Origin: Promethearchaeota archaeon
GTDB taxonomy: Archaea; Asgardarchaeota; Lokiarchaeia; Sigyniarchaeales; SOKP01
Reading direction: 5' to 3'
DNA: 44,615 nucleotides
Assembly: GCA_018238625.1 (NCBI GenBank)
Contig: JABCSY010000023.1
Coordinates: 1 to 44,615, forward strand
Positions 1 to 7,867 of this stretch are shown here, in pieces. The stretch's first letter is position 1. The number at the start of each line of letters is the position of its first letter. Position numbers and translations under genes: made by a program. The notes under the pieces are model-generated. The model saw only the letters and a program-made list of their open reading frames with translations. It searched no databases and was not told where the DNA came from.

Positions 1-768
1 TCCCGATTTGTTAAGATATACGGAGAGAAGATTGAGGTTAATGCAGATGGAGCTTTGGTCCTTTCAAATATGAATATTAATGACATTTCCGATATTAAGG
101 GCTTGGAATCCCTCGCTAATCTACAAAATTTAAGGCTTCATGATAATCAGATTACCGAGATCAAGGGCTTGGAATCCCTCGCTAATCTAAAATATTTAGG
201 GTTTGATGGGCTTGATGGTAATCGGATTACCGAAATCAAGGGTTTGGAATCACTCGTTAATCTACAACACTTATGGCTTTATAATAATCAGATTACCGAG
301 ATTAAGGGCTTGGAATTACTCGCTAACCTAAAAGAATTAGGGCTTGATGGTAATCTTATTACCGATATTAAAGGCTTGGACTCACTCGCTAACCTAAAAA
401 ATTTACTTCTTGATCGTAATCAGATTACCGAGATCAAGGGCTTGGACTCCCTCGCTAACCTAAAAAATTTACGTCTTGAAAGTAATCAGATTGCCGAGAT
501 CAAGGGCTTGGACTCACTCGCTAATCTACAAAAATTACTTCTTTCTGATAATCAGATTACCGAGATCAAGGGCTTGGACTCACTCGCTAACCTACAAGAG
601 TTAAGGCTTAATCGTAATCAGATTACCGAGATCAAAGGCTTGGAATCTCTCGTTAATTTAAGAATTTTAGGGCTTGATGATAATCAGATTCCAGAAGATT
701 TGGTTAAGGAATTAGGCGGTGACTCCAAAAAATATGTTGATTACTGTCAAAAAAAAAAGAACGCTTAA
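1..768 (+). CDS. Leucine-rich repeat protein, 5' partial
   Basis: The reading frame is open from the first base, so the gene starts outside the window; the TTG at 55 is only an internal candidate. The visible part is a run of about nine 22-residue leucine-rich repeats of the SDS22/internalin-like type, with the pattern LxxLxxLxLxxNQITEIKGL. One repeat (near residues 47-56 counted from the TTG) carries a short insertion, FDGLDGN. The array ends in a short charged tail (DSKKYVDYCQKKKNA). No signal peptide or membrane segment is visible in this part. The repeats are also nearly identical as DNA (66-bp period), which suggests recent homogenisation. LRR arrays act as protein-binding scaffolds; the partner is unknown. 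Such proteins are frequent in Asgard genomes. Confidence 0.85.
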   Translation, partial: SRFVKIYGEKIEVNADGALVLSNMNINDISDIKGLESLANLQNLRLHDNQITEIKGLESLANLKYLGFDGLDGNRITEIKGLESLVNLQHLWLYNNQITEIKGLELLANLKELGLDGNLITDIKGLDSLANLKNLLLDRNQITEIKGLDSLANLKNLRLESNQIAEIKGLDSLANLQKLLLSDNQITEIKGLDSLANLQELRLNRNQITEIKGLESLVNLRILGLDDNQIPEDLVKELGGDSKKYVDYCQKKKNA

Positions 769-842
769 TCCTGATTTATTGAAGTCTTTTGTTTGAAGAA
801 ATCTAATTTTTTCTTTATAAATTCTCATTATACTTTGAATTT

Positions 843-1604
843 ATGTTGGACTTATTTTTTTGGCTGTTCTTTATGCTAATCGTTTCCATCACAGTTCAAT
901 CTTGGTATAGACGCGCTCACACCCCAGGCTTTAAAACTTTTCTGCACGTTTTAGCCTTTGTTGGAGTATTTGTTCACGAAGTGGCTCATTACGCCCTCAA
1001 TGTTTTATTTGGCGTCAAAACCGGCAAATTAAAAGTTAAGTACCGTAGCCAAAACAAAGGGAGGGTCGCTCCCCACGGTTCGGTCGGTTTACCTGAGTTC
1101 GAGCGAAACTCCTTCCTACAGACATTTGTTGGCAGCGTAGCCCCATTGCTCGTATCAACCTTCCTTTTTCTCTTTTGCTTAGACGTTATTTTCAACTTAA
1201 AAACTGAGGCGTGGGTGGATGTAGTTGCCACCGTTTTCTGCGTGTCGCTTTTTATCGGTTCCGAACCTTCAGCGCAAGACATGAGATTAATCGGCATAAG
1301 TTTTAGAAAGGACACGAGCTACTCGCTTTACCAAATAGCTTTAGTCGTCGCGTCAGGGCTCGTGGTCTGGCTTTTCGTAGACCTTTATTTTATATACTTA
1401 CCGTTCGAAGTTCTATATTACATAGAATACTTCCTTTTCGTAATATTGATCTATTTCGTTTTGAAAACTACCTTTTGGATTATCAGTAGTTGTTTCAGCG
1501 CTTTAAAGAGGTCTAACCTTCCAAGTATAAAGTTATTGACTCGAAAAAGAAGGTTTAAAATGTTTACTCCAAGAAAATTGCACGAAAAAGAGGCGCAATG
1601 GTAA
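843..1604 (+). CDS. Membrane HExxH protein, M50-like metalloprotease candidate
   Basis: This is a 253-residue protein with about five or six hydrophobic segments (roughly residues 3-20, 33-55, 92-118, 125-142, 158-178, 183-212). The second carries HEVAH (45-49), a zinc-metallopeptidase signature placed within a membrane helix as in M50 site-2 proteases. A later GSEPSAQDMR stretch (139-148) places D146 where M50-like proteins keep a third zinc ligand; this assignment is inference. The C-terminus is basic and cytosolic in character. The family would cleave membrane-spanning substrates, but the substrate is unknown. It is followed after one base by a small membrane protein, so the two are probably co-transcribed. 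It might also be a non-peptidase membrane protein that keeps the HExxH motif. Confidence 0.7.
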   Translation: MLDLFFWLFFMLIVSITVQSWYRRAHTPGFKTFLHVLAFVGVFVHEVAHYALNVLFGVKTGKLKVKYRSQNKGRVAPHGSVGLPEFERNSFLQTFVGSVAPLLVSTFLFLFCLDVIFNLKTEAWVDVVATVFCVSLFIGSEPSAQDMRLIGISFRKDTSYSLYQIALVVASGLVVWLFVDLYFIYLPFEVLYYIEYFLFVILIYFVLKTTFWIISSCFSALKRSNLPSIKLLTRKRRFKMFTPRKLHEKEAQW

Positions 1605-1605
1605 A

Positions 1606-1950
1606 GTGAAAGGCTTCTGTCTAGTCGCGGTGGTAGTCGCAATGTTGATGTTTTACCAAAGAGAACCAGTTTATACCTTATTAATTATCGGCGTAGGGTT
1701 GTTCTTCTATTTGTTATATAAAGCGAAAAAGAGTGGCAACGGTCTACTAGGGACTTTTATGAGCGGAAATCAGACTTCGCAAGATAGAAGATTCGACGAT
1801 TTAATGGCGTTAATTATGCTCCAACAGCTACTCTCTAACAATTCTCAAGGCTCAAGCGCTTCGAGAGAAATATCCGAGGAGAGTCAGAAGCGTCGAGAAG
1901 AGATCGACAAAATTCAGAATGAAGTTTTAGACTTACTGGATAGCGATTAA
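1606..1950 (+). CDS. Small membrane protein with C-terminal coiled coil
   Basis: This 114-residue protein starts at a GTG one base after the stop of the HExxH gene. It has two short hydrophobic segments (about residues 4-16 and 22-40), then a polar linker, and a charged helical C-terminus (about 85-114, rich in E, K and R) that could form a coiled coil. I do not recognise a family. The tight spacing suggests translational coupling with the membrane protease-like gene and perhaps a shared membrane complex. The next gene, a P-loop ATPase, starts 20 bases after its stop codon. Confidence 0.65.
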   Translation: MKGFCLVAVVVAMLMFYQREPVYTLLIIGVGLFFYLLYKAKKSGNGLLGTFMSGNQTSQDRRFDDLMALIMLQQLLSNNSQGSSASREISEESQKRREEIDKIQNEVLDLLDSD

Positions 1951-1970
1951 TTTTTGGTTGTGATTAAAGA

Positions 1971-2681
1971 ATGATCGAGCTCGAAAGATCGGCAATTATT
2001 TCTCATGTTTTCGAATTAGCTAAGGATAATGGTCTTATATCCATCGCCGGCAAATCTGGTACGGGTAAAACTACCTTGGCTCTCCAGTTTATTAGTGTTC
2101 TTATGACGCTCGAAAAGTCTTACCGAGATCAAAGCGTTTGGATACAAGCAAGCGAACAATTCCCTAAAAAAAGGTTAAGATCGCTTTTTGAAAGTTATCC
2201 TGACAAAGTTGATTACGTTCTGAAAAACATTTTTGTTGCTCCAGGAATTAAACCTTTCTCTAACTACCAAGAACAATCGTCTTACTTTAGGCGATTGAAG
2301 ACTACTATTCTTCCGAATAACGTTAAATTTATCGTTATCGACAATATTTCCCATTATTTGCGCTATATAATCTCCTCTATCTCAGATTATAAAGAAAGGG
2401 GGGCTATTTTAGACGAGTTTTTCAGCGTACAGTTGTTTCCCTTGGTAATGCGATGCCTAAGGGAAAAGATAATTCTTATTTTGGTCCACGAGGTTTCGTT
2501 CGATCCTAGCTCGGGTAAGACAAAACCTTTTTATAGCAAGTTATACGATAGAATTGACTCGATAAACGTCAACCTCTCGAAGACCATGAATTCTGGTCTA
2601 AAACAGATGGAAATTAGTTCGAAAGGTATCTCTATGAAGTTTATATACAAAATTGAAGATTCTGGAATCATAAATTTGTAA
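1971..2681 (+). CDS. RecA/RadB/KaiC-type P-loop ATPase
   Basis: The Walker A motif GKSGTGKT is at residues 27-34 and a Walker B strand KFIVIDN at about 119-125. The general layout (ATPase core at the very N-terminus, no HhH domain, 236 residues) fits the short RecA-superfamily members such as archaeal RadB and single-domain KaiC-like proteins. These proteins use ATP binding to regulate recombination or signalling partners; the specific role here is not shown. It lies 20 bases after the small membrane protein and in the same direction, so it may belong to that operon rather than to DNA repair, although radA lies about 1 kb downstream. RadB is the closest guess but the family assignment is not secure. 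Confidence 0.7.
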   Translation: MIELERSAIISHVFELAKDNGLISIAGKSGTGKTTLALQFISVLMTLEKSYRDQSVWIQASEQFPKKRLRSLFESYPDKVDYVLKNIFVAPGIKPFSNYQEQSSYFRRLKTTILPNNVKFIVIDNISHYLRYIISSISDYKERGAILDEFFSVQLFPLVMRCLREKIILILVHEVSFDPSSGKTKPFYSKLYDRIDSINVNLSKTMNSGLKQMEISSKGISMKFIYKIEDSGIINL

Positions 2682-2742
2682 TAATGGTTAGCGTTTCCGA
2701 TTATATAAAGGCAAAATTTTGTTATACCGATTTTCCTTTTCC

Positions 2743-2750
2743 TTTAAATA
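2743..2750 (+). promoter_or_regulatory. TATA box for the zinc-ribbon gene
   Basis: TTTAAATA lies 25 nt upstream of the ATG at 2775, the spacing expected for an archaeal promoter producing a leaderless mRNA. This argues that the zinc-ribbon gene has its own promoter although it follows the ATPase gene closely. Confidence 0.45.
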
Positions 2751-2774
2751 CATTGGTTAAGAATATAACTTACG

Positions 2775-3152
2775 ATGAATACGTCAAATACCACCATCAC
2801 TAACGAAATAAAATGCTCGATCTGTCGCGCCGACATAAAAGATCGCCATAATGTCTATCAATCCAGCTTAAAACTTGGTATTATTTGTAACTTGTGTAAG
2901 CAACGCTTTTCAGACGAGGACATCGAGATGATTATAAACATATTCTTTGCGTTTGGGGAATTTTTTGGGGCACGCGATCGGTCCAACTTTTCTATTGAGG
3001 ATACTATCCTTGAATTTGCCAAAAATTTAGATGAAGGAAAGGTGAATTTTCATTCGCAAAACGTTAGAATGTGGCATAAAGTGTTAACTCATGGTATTAC
3101 GCCAAAAGAGTTTTTAAAGGAATTATCGGCTTTTTCTGAGCAAGAACTGTGA
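2775..3152 (+). CDS. Small zinc-ribbon protein (paralogue at 30681)
   Basis: This 125-residue protein has an N-terminal CxxC pair (CSIC, about 15-18) and a second CxxC (CNLC, about 38-41), forming a treble-clef or zinc-ribbon fold similar in spacing to ClpX-type fingers. It continues with FSDEDIEMI, an aromatic AFGEFFG stretch, and a C-terminal HGITPKEF motif. A second copy at 30681-31064 shares all of these blocks, so this is a real family, not a chance ORF. No helicase, nuclease or HTH domain is visible. A role as an adaptor or nucleic-acid binding factor is possible but unproven. Confidence 0.75.
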   Translation: MNTSNTTITNEIKCSICRADIKDRHNVYQSSLKLGIICNLCKQRFSDEDIEMIINIFFAFGEFFGARDRSNFSIEDTILEFAKNLDEGKVNFHSQNVRMWHKVLTHGITPKEFLKELSAFSEQEL

Positions 3153-3356
3153 ACGATTAGTAATTTAAGAAATTAATACATTAATATTGAAAGAATTCTA
3201 AACTTAGCTCTTCGTTTTTGTAATTTCTTTTAAAAGTGTTATTATTATCCGTTTTTCTATACCATTGATACAAACAAGCGATTTTTAAATTAATTCTTTA
3301 AAGATTATTTTTTATGTTACGAGTATATACACATAGTTAGAAGATCGATTTATCTT

Positions 3357-3482
3357 ATGAAAAAATTAGCAGAAAAACTCAAAAAAGTAGACTTGGAACT
3401 ATCTAAATGGACTAGGGAAGTTCTGTTTGAGCATTTAGTGGAAGTTTGCCAAGATATTGAACATCAAGGGAAATTTAAATGA
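3357..3482 (+). CDS. Possible 41-residue charged helical peptide
   Basis: A short ATG-TGA frame lies in the otherwise empty stretch 3153-3628. The peptide starts MKKLAEKLKKVDLEL and is amphipathic and highly charged, with a single Cys and Trp. It is preceded by AT-rich DNA but I see no strong ribosome binding site. The composition is more protein-like than most chance frames of this length; it could still be spurious. Nothing else was found in the rest of the 475-bp gap. Confidence 0.35.
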   Translation: MKKLAEKLKKVDLELSKWTREVLFEHLVEVCQDIEHQGKFK

Positions 3483-3686
3483 GTCAAACGCCATTTTAAT
3501 TTTCCAATTCCAATTTCGTTTAAAGAGTTATAATTTTTAATCCAATTTTTTTGCATTTGGAAGTGTTAATACCATATTTTTTTCTTTATTAATAATCGTT
3601 TCTAATCTGATTTAATTCAAATTACAACATGGAGTTGATATTAAAAAACGTCAGATTTAGACCAAATAAAAGGAATCAACGCTCGA

Positions 3687-4883
3687 ATGATAAAGCTCTT
3701 GCAAGAGAGCGGCATTAGCACGGCAGAAGCTTTAGCGATGTCCCCGCACAACATTATTTCGGATATAGATGGGTTAGGCGATAAGACCGCAAAGAAGCTC
3801 ATTTGGAACGCTCGAAACGCTTTGGGCATGACAGAATTCATAACTGCAGATGACATCGACGAAAATACCGAATACATTACCACAGGCTCTTCTGAATTGA
3901 ACAGAATTTTAGGAGGGGGGTTTCAAACTGGCAAACTTACAGAAGTTTACGGGCCCTTTAAATCCGGCAAAACTAACTTAGCTCACACGATCGCCGTAAC
4001 CATCCAGCTTCCTAAAAAAAAGGGAGGTTTAGGTTCGACCGTAGCCTACATCGACACAGAAAACACTTTTTCTAAGGAGAAAATCAAAAGAATAGCTAAG
4101 AGGTTCGGGTTCGATCCTAAGAAAGTATTATCGCAAATTTACCACGCCAGGATTTATTCGTCCGACCATCAAATACAGATGATTCAAAAAGCAGAAACGC
4201 TTTGCAAAACCCGAAACGTGCGTCTAATCGTAGTAGATAGCTTAATGGCTTTACTAAGAGCGGAATACGTAGGTATTGGTATGCTCGCCCGTCGGCAAGC
4301 CGTCCTAAACAACATGATACACGGGCTTTCGCGAGTCGCGGAGACTTATAATTGCGCGATTCTTCTGACCAATCAAGTTTCGGTTAGCATGAAAGGAATG
4401 TTCTCGGCAAACGACGCCATTGGCGGAAATATAGTAGCCCATGGCTGCCACTTCCGAGTTATGTTCAAAACGAAGGGATTCTCATCGAACAATTCGCTGA
4501 AACGTAGAGCGATAATAGTGGACGCGCCAGATCTGCCACCTGAGGAAGCAGAATTCTTTATCACAAGCGTGGGAATTGCCGATACGGAAAAGGGAGACAT
4601 TCCCGAAGTTCAAGGCTTAGATTTCGAGGTCGAAACATTGTACGAAGAAGAGAGTAGCGTCGAAGATAGCGAAGTTTTCGATAATGGTAACGGTAAACAT
4701 TCGCTCATCGACGTTAAGGGAATTGGAGCCGGCACCGCAAAGAATCTAATAAAAGTTGGAGTAAGCTCTGTAGAAGGGTTGGTGAGTTCCGACCCCGAAC
4801 AGGTGGCCTCTAAGATTAGTGGAGTTTCTTCTAAGATGGTCCTTGAATGGCAAACCAACGCAAAAGCTCTTTTGAGCGCTTAA
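3687..4883 (+). CDS. radA: RadA recombinase with extra C-terminal HhH domain
   Basis: Archaeal RadA/Rad51 recombinase, which forms filaments on single-stranded DNA for homologous recombination. From the ATG: an N-terminal helix-hairpin-helix domain (about 1-50), Walker A GPFKSGKT (89-96), the YIDTENTF block with the catalytic Glu (about 121-128), Walker B LIVVDS (180-185), RAEYVG, LLTNQV and the L2-like IGG region (about 246). After the usual core end comes an extra segment with a second HhH unit (about 340-395, DVKGIGAGTAKNLIKVG). The first HhH clearly extends upstream (SDLDQIKGINAR from about 3651), before this ATG, but no ATG/GTG/TTG is available in that frame. An ATG at 3629 in another frame would join it if one A of the A6 run at 3643-3648 were absent. 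The true start is therefore probably near 3629. Confidence 0.95.
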   Translation: MIKLLQESGISTAEALAMSPHNIISDIDGLGDKTAKKLIWNARNALGMTEFITADDIDENTEYITTGSSELNRILGGGFQTGKLTEVYGPFKSGKTNLAHTIAVTIQLPKKKGGLGSTVAYIDTENTFSKEKIKRIAKRFGFDPKKVLSQIYHARIYSSDHQIQMIQKAETLCKTRNVRLIVVDSLMALLRAEYVGIGMLARRQAVLNNMIHGLSRVAETYNCAILLTNQVSVSMKGMFSANDAIGGNIVAHGCHFRVMFKTKGFSSNNSLKRRAIIVDAPDLPPEEAEFFITSVGIADTEKGDIPEVQGLDFEVETLYEEESSVEDSEVFDNGNGKHSLIDVKGIGAGTAKNLIKVGVSSVEGLVSSDPEQVASKISGVSSKMVLEWQTNAKALLSA

Positions 4884-4891
4884 AAATTACC

Positions 4892-4903
4892 TTTCTTTTT
4901 TTT
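4892..4903 (+). terminator. T-tract terminator after radA
   Basis: A pyrimidine-rich run ending in eight T lies a few bases after the radA stop, the usual form of an archaeal intrinsic terminator. No hairpin is needed in archaea. Confidence 0.4.
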
Positions 4904-5034
4904 ATTACTTACTATTTTCAAAACTTGCCAAAGTGTCTAACTCTCTTGAATCCAATTTTTTAGGAGTAGAACACTTAAATATATTTCACTAATTCTTTTT
5001 ATGTGATCTAATCTCAATCATCTGAGGACTAAAA

Positions 5035-6006
5035 ATGACAAGAAGAAATGCGTTTTTAATAAAAATTAGTATTTTACTCGTTTTTTCGGTCCTAACTTCA
5101 GGTATTCTCATAGTTGATCTTGAAAAAAACGAAGGATTTTCTGATAGCAGGTCTTATAATAACTACAATAATTTAGAAAATGCATATTTGAAATCCTTAA
5201 CAATTTCAGATAAGATTCATATAAACGGTAGTGCTGGTTGGGTTGCTTTTAGAAGTGCTGGATATTGTACGGGCGAAGGAACCCAAATCGACCCATATAT
5301 TATTGAAAATTTGGAAATAGATGCTAAATGGTTGGATAGTGGCATCTTTATCGAAAATTCGGATGCCTACTTTAAGATTGAAAATTGCATCGTTTTTAAT
5401 TCAGGTCATAATGAGTATGATGCGGGAATTAAATTGAAAAACATTCAAAATGCCCTAGTACGAAAAAACGATTGTCAACAGAATGGTATTGGTATTTATT
5501 TAATCAATAGCAATAACAACGCGATAATAGGCAACCTAGTCCACCACAGTTTATGGGAGGGAATATTCTTAGAGACCAGTGATAATAACGTGATTTCGCT
5601 AAACACAATGCACTTCAATAATTACGATGGTATATTATTACGGTATAGTAATTATAACAAAATTTGGGGAAATACGCTTTCTATTCAAGATAATATTGCG
5701 ATACAATTACATCGAAGTAATTATAACGCGATTGCAGGGAATATCCTACAGCGCAACTGGTGTGGTGGTATATTTTTAAGATGGAGCAATAAGAATATAA
5801 TAATAAGTAACATAGCAATACTAGCCGGAGGAGATTTCAGAGAAAGAGATTGCGAAGGTAACGTATATTTATTTAACATCGGAAGTTTACATCTTCTTCT
5901 TGTATTTCCTAGCCTTTTCATCTTAGCAATAGTTGTATACAAAAGTAAAAAACCAACTAAAAAAAACGAGGTTAAAGCATATGAGAAGAAAAGAAAAGGA
6001 AGTTAA
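5035..6006 (+). CDS. NosD-like beta-helix surface protein
   Basis: This 323-residue protein has an N-terminal signal/anchor helix (about 9-28), a right-handed parallel beta-helix region built from about 23-residue units such as NNAIIGNLVHHSLWEGIFLETSD, and a C-terminal membrane helix (about 282-302) followed by a very basic tail. The fold is that of NosD-type carbohydrate-binding/sugar-hydrolysis (CASH) repeat proteins. It would display the beta-helix outside the cell. A Shine-Dalgarno-like TGAGGA precedes the ATG. It is a distant relative of the three other beta-helix proteins in this window (14279, 15422, 25339), sharing the CTGEGT-DPY-IEN-IENC block. The ligand is unknown; the NosD name should not be read as a role in copper or N2O reductase maturation. 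Confidence 0.85.
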   Translation: MTRRNAFLIKISILLVFSVLTSGILIVDLEKNEGFSDSRSYNNYNNLENAYLKSLTISDKIHINGSAGWVAFRSAGYCTGEGTQIDPYIIENLEIDAKWLDSGIFIENSDAYFKIENCIVFNSGHNEYDAGIKLKNIQNALVRKNDCQQNGIGIYLINSNNNAIIGNLVHHSLWEGIFLETSDNNVISLNTMHFNNYDGILLRYSNYNKIWGNTLSIQDNIAIQLHRSNYNAIAGNILQRNWCGGIFLRWSNKNIIISNIAILAGGDFRERDCEGNVYLFNIGSLHLLLVFPSLFILAIVVYKSKKPTKKNEVKAYEKKRKGS

Positions 6007-6098
6007 AACAATCCTAAACCCGTTCGGAGGATTATCTGAACTATATTTACTTCTGGACTTTAGTTACATTAAAGATAATATACAAGTTTTATAGAAAT

Positions 6099-6115
6099 AA
6101 AAAAGGAAAAAAAAA
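6099..6115 (-). terminator. U-tract terminator for the 6123-7157 gene
   Basis: Read on the minus strand this gives a run of T ending in nine T, a few bases after the stop of the surface-protein gene, which is convergent with the beta-helix gene upstream. Confidence 0.4.
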
Positions 6116-6122
6116 GTAACCT

Positions 6123-7157
6123 TTAGTTTCTTAAAGATACAGAGCTCTTTTTCTTGCGAACGCTTCCTATAACGACCAAAGCGCCAACCACGAGCCCCGC
6201 GCTGACGACAAATCCGAGAGTCCATTCGATCGGCACGTAAAAATATCCTTGAATAGTTCCGTTAGTTGGTTCTGGGTCTGGCTCGGTTCCGTTTATACCG
6301 GTACTTATCGAATAATCTTCTGCTATTGCGTAAGCTACGTTTACTACGTCGACCTTGCAATAAATCTTGATTTTGACGGTGTAAACCCCGCTAACTGCGG
6401 TCCCGAAATTAAAGTGCAAAACCTCTCCAACGCTTTTCATGGTCTGGTTAGCGTATATCGTAAATTCAATATCGTCAGGATCTGTTAGATAGTAATACAC
6501 TTCGACTTCTCGGCTAATTAGTTCCCCTCCAATAGCAGAAACTCTTCCGACGTAAAACTTGTAAGATACGTCGGTTTTAAGCATAACGTTGTGTTCTACA
6601 ACCGATCCGGAGAGAAACTTGTTGACTTGGTACAACTCTAGTTTGGCGATGTATTCGGGCGACATGATGTCGTACAGGCACTTTTCATCCCTATCGAAAA
6701 AGATTTTAACGTATAAGTTTAAGTTCAGCTCGGCAATAACCGAAAAAATAAAAGTATAATTCCCCGAAATCGCCGTTCCGAACGGTATTTCGAACCACTG
6801 GTCGCCTTGCGATATGTTTACTTCGGTTTTGAATATTTCATAAACGTCTGAGTCGGGATCCACTATCGTAACGTTGATCTCGCAATCGTGTGGCGTTACG
6901 ATTTCTACTAACACGTAATAATTGAGCTCTTCGTATAAGTATAGGTCTTCGAACTGCTGAATGTCGTTCGGAGCGAGAAAAGTGAACACCTTGTCCACGA
7001 ATAACTCTTCAGAACTCGCGCTAGGTAGTTCTGCAAGTGCTAATCCGATGTTATCGTTGCCATTCATGTTAATTCGACTTTTATTAGCTAATAACCCAAT
7101 AGTTAATCCTGATACGACCAAAAAACCAAAAAAAATCGCTTTTGTGTGCGACTTAAT
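6123..7157 (-). CDS. Secreted, membrane-anchored surface protein with ATT start
   Basis: The protein has a signal peptide, an extracellular region with two similar beta-sandwich-like units (each containing a DPDxxxx motif, then FGTAxSGxYT, near residues 70-125 and 220-262), a Pro/Asn/Thr linker and a C-terminal membrane helix with a short basic tail. I do not recognise a named family. The TTG at 7121 would cut the signal peptide in half. The frame opens further up, and an ATT at 7155-7157 gives MKSHTKAIFFGFLVVSGL, a complete signal sequence. It lies 7 nt after a perfect GGAGGTG and overlaps the stop codon of the upstream zinc-ribbon gene. I therefore chose the ATT. It is probably exported and exposed on the outside of the cell. 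Confidence 0.75.
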   Translation of the reverse strand: MKSHTKAIFFGFLVVSGLTIGLLANKSRINMNGNDNIGLALAELPSASSEELFVDKVFTFLAPNDIQQFEDLYLYEELNYYVLVEIVTPHDCEINVTIVDPDSDVYEIFKTEVNISQGDQWFEIPFGTAISGNYTFIFSVIAELNLNLYVKIFFDRDEKCLYDIMSPEYIAKLELYQVNKFLSGSVVEHNVMLKTDVSYKFYVGRVSAIGGELISREVEVYYYLTDPDDIEFTIYANQTMKSVGEVLHFNFGTAVSGVYTVKIKIYCKVDVVNVAYAIAEDYSISTGINGTEPDPEPTNGTIQGYFYVPIEWTLGFVVSAGLVVGALVVIGSVRKKKSSVSLRN

Positions 7158-7488
7158 AGCCGTACACCTCCAATTCTTTGAACTCCAAGATTAATTCCTT
7201 AACGACGGGACACCTGTCAAAATCAATGCATGTAAAACACGGCTGGTCACTCCAGAAATACGCTTTTTGGTCAGCCCTTTCGACAATAAGTAGTGGGAAC
7301 TTGCTTTTTGGACATTCCAGAGCCGAATTGCTTATTTTACCTCTTTTAGGCAACGCGTACGAGAGTCCGCACACATCGCACTTAACGAACCGTTTGTAAT
7401 TATTCGTCTTAAAAACGATTAGAGAGCATTCGCAACTTGGACAGGTGCCTATCTCTTCTAGTTTTTTCAATTTGAAACGCCTTAACAA
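7153..7488 (-). CDS. Zinc-ribbon protein, topoisomerase-I-tail-like
   Basis: This 111-residue protein resembles the C-terminal zinc-ribbon modules of type IA topoisomerases: CPSC...CDVCGLSYALPKRGKI (about 15-50), followed by a Cys with PLLIV. A further cysteine cluster, CFTCIDFDRC (about 84-93), could bind a second metal. There is no topoisomerase catalytic core, so it is a stand-alone ribbon that may bind nucleic acid or protein. The start is a TTG with no clear ribosome binding site; a second TTG (MKKLEEIG) a few codons later is an alternative. Its stop codon overlaps the ATT start of the surface-protein gene, so the pair is an operon. Confidence 0.65.
   Translation of the reverse strand: MLRRFKLKKLEEIGTCPSCECSLIVFKTNNYKRFVKCDVCGLSYALPKRGKISNSALECPKSKFPLLIVERADQKAYFWSDQPCFTCIDFDRCPVVKELILEFKELEVYGY
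7165..7171 (-). promoter_or_regulatory. Strong Shine-Dalgarno that sets an ATT start
   Basis: On the minus strand this reads GGAGGTG, the full complement of the archaeal 16S rRNA 3' end. The only codon at suitable spacing (7 nt) in the open frame of the surface protein is ATT at 7157-7155. The site sits inside the 3' end of the upstream gene, so the two are probably translationally coupled. Confidence 0.65.
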
Positions 7489-7702
7489 ATTTTTAATTAA
7501 ATTTACGCTTTTTCATATTTAAACAAAAAATAAATTTCCGACAAAAAATCAGAAATTAAAGTAAGACGTTTCTTTTAAATGGAAAAGTCTTCTTATTATA
7601 ACTCGCCTTAACAAAGTTTTTTCGAGATTGGTTAGAATTAAAAATCCTAACCTTTCTTTTTTTTAAGTTTTGTAAGTAATTAGTTTCAAGTAGGGGGATA
7701 AA

Positions 7703-7852
7703 ATGAAAATGAGTTTAAGTTCTTGTTTAAAGAGAAATAGGTTCTTTTTCGTCCTAAAAAGAAAGAAAAGATGGAGGAAAAGAAAATGTGCGCAAGTAAG
7801 AAGAGGCGGGCACCCATATCCTCATTTTTTTATGGAATTTGACCTTCCATAG
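7703..7852 (+). CDS. Small, very basic 49-residue protein (candidate)
   Basis: An ATG frame preceded by AGGGGG (7692-7697) encodes a 49-residue peptide with about 15 Lys/Arg, including VLKRKKRWRKRK and VRRGGHPYPHFF. The composition is like a small ribosomal or nucleic-acid-binding protein, but I do not recognise it as a known ribosomal protein. It is the only coding candidate in the 7489-7867 interval. It could be a chance frame, but the ribosome binding site and strong composition argue for a real gene. Confidence 0.45.
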   Translation: MKMSLSSCLKRNRFFFVLKRKKRWRKRKCAQVRRGGHPYPHFFMEFDLP

Positions 7853-7867
7853 CAATTCCAATTCAAA

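Noticed and set aside
2684..2803. 39-codon frame directly after the ATPase gene
   Set aside because: It overlaps the zinc-ribbon start and spans its likely TATA box; it ends in HHH by frame overlap and looks like chance.
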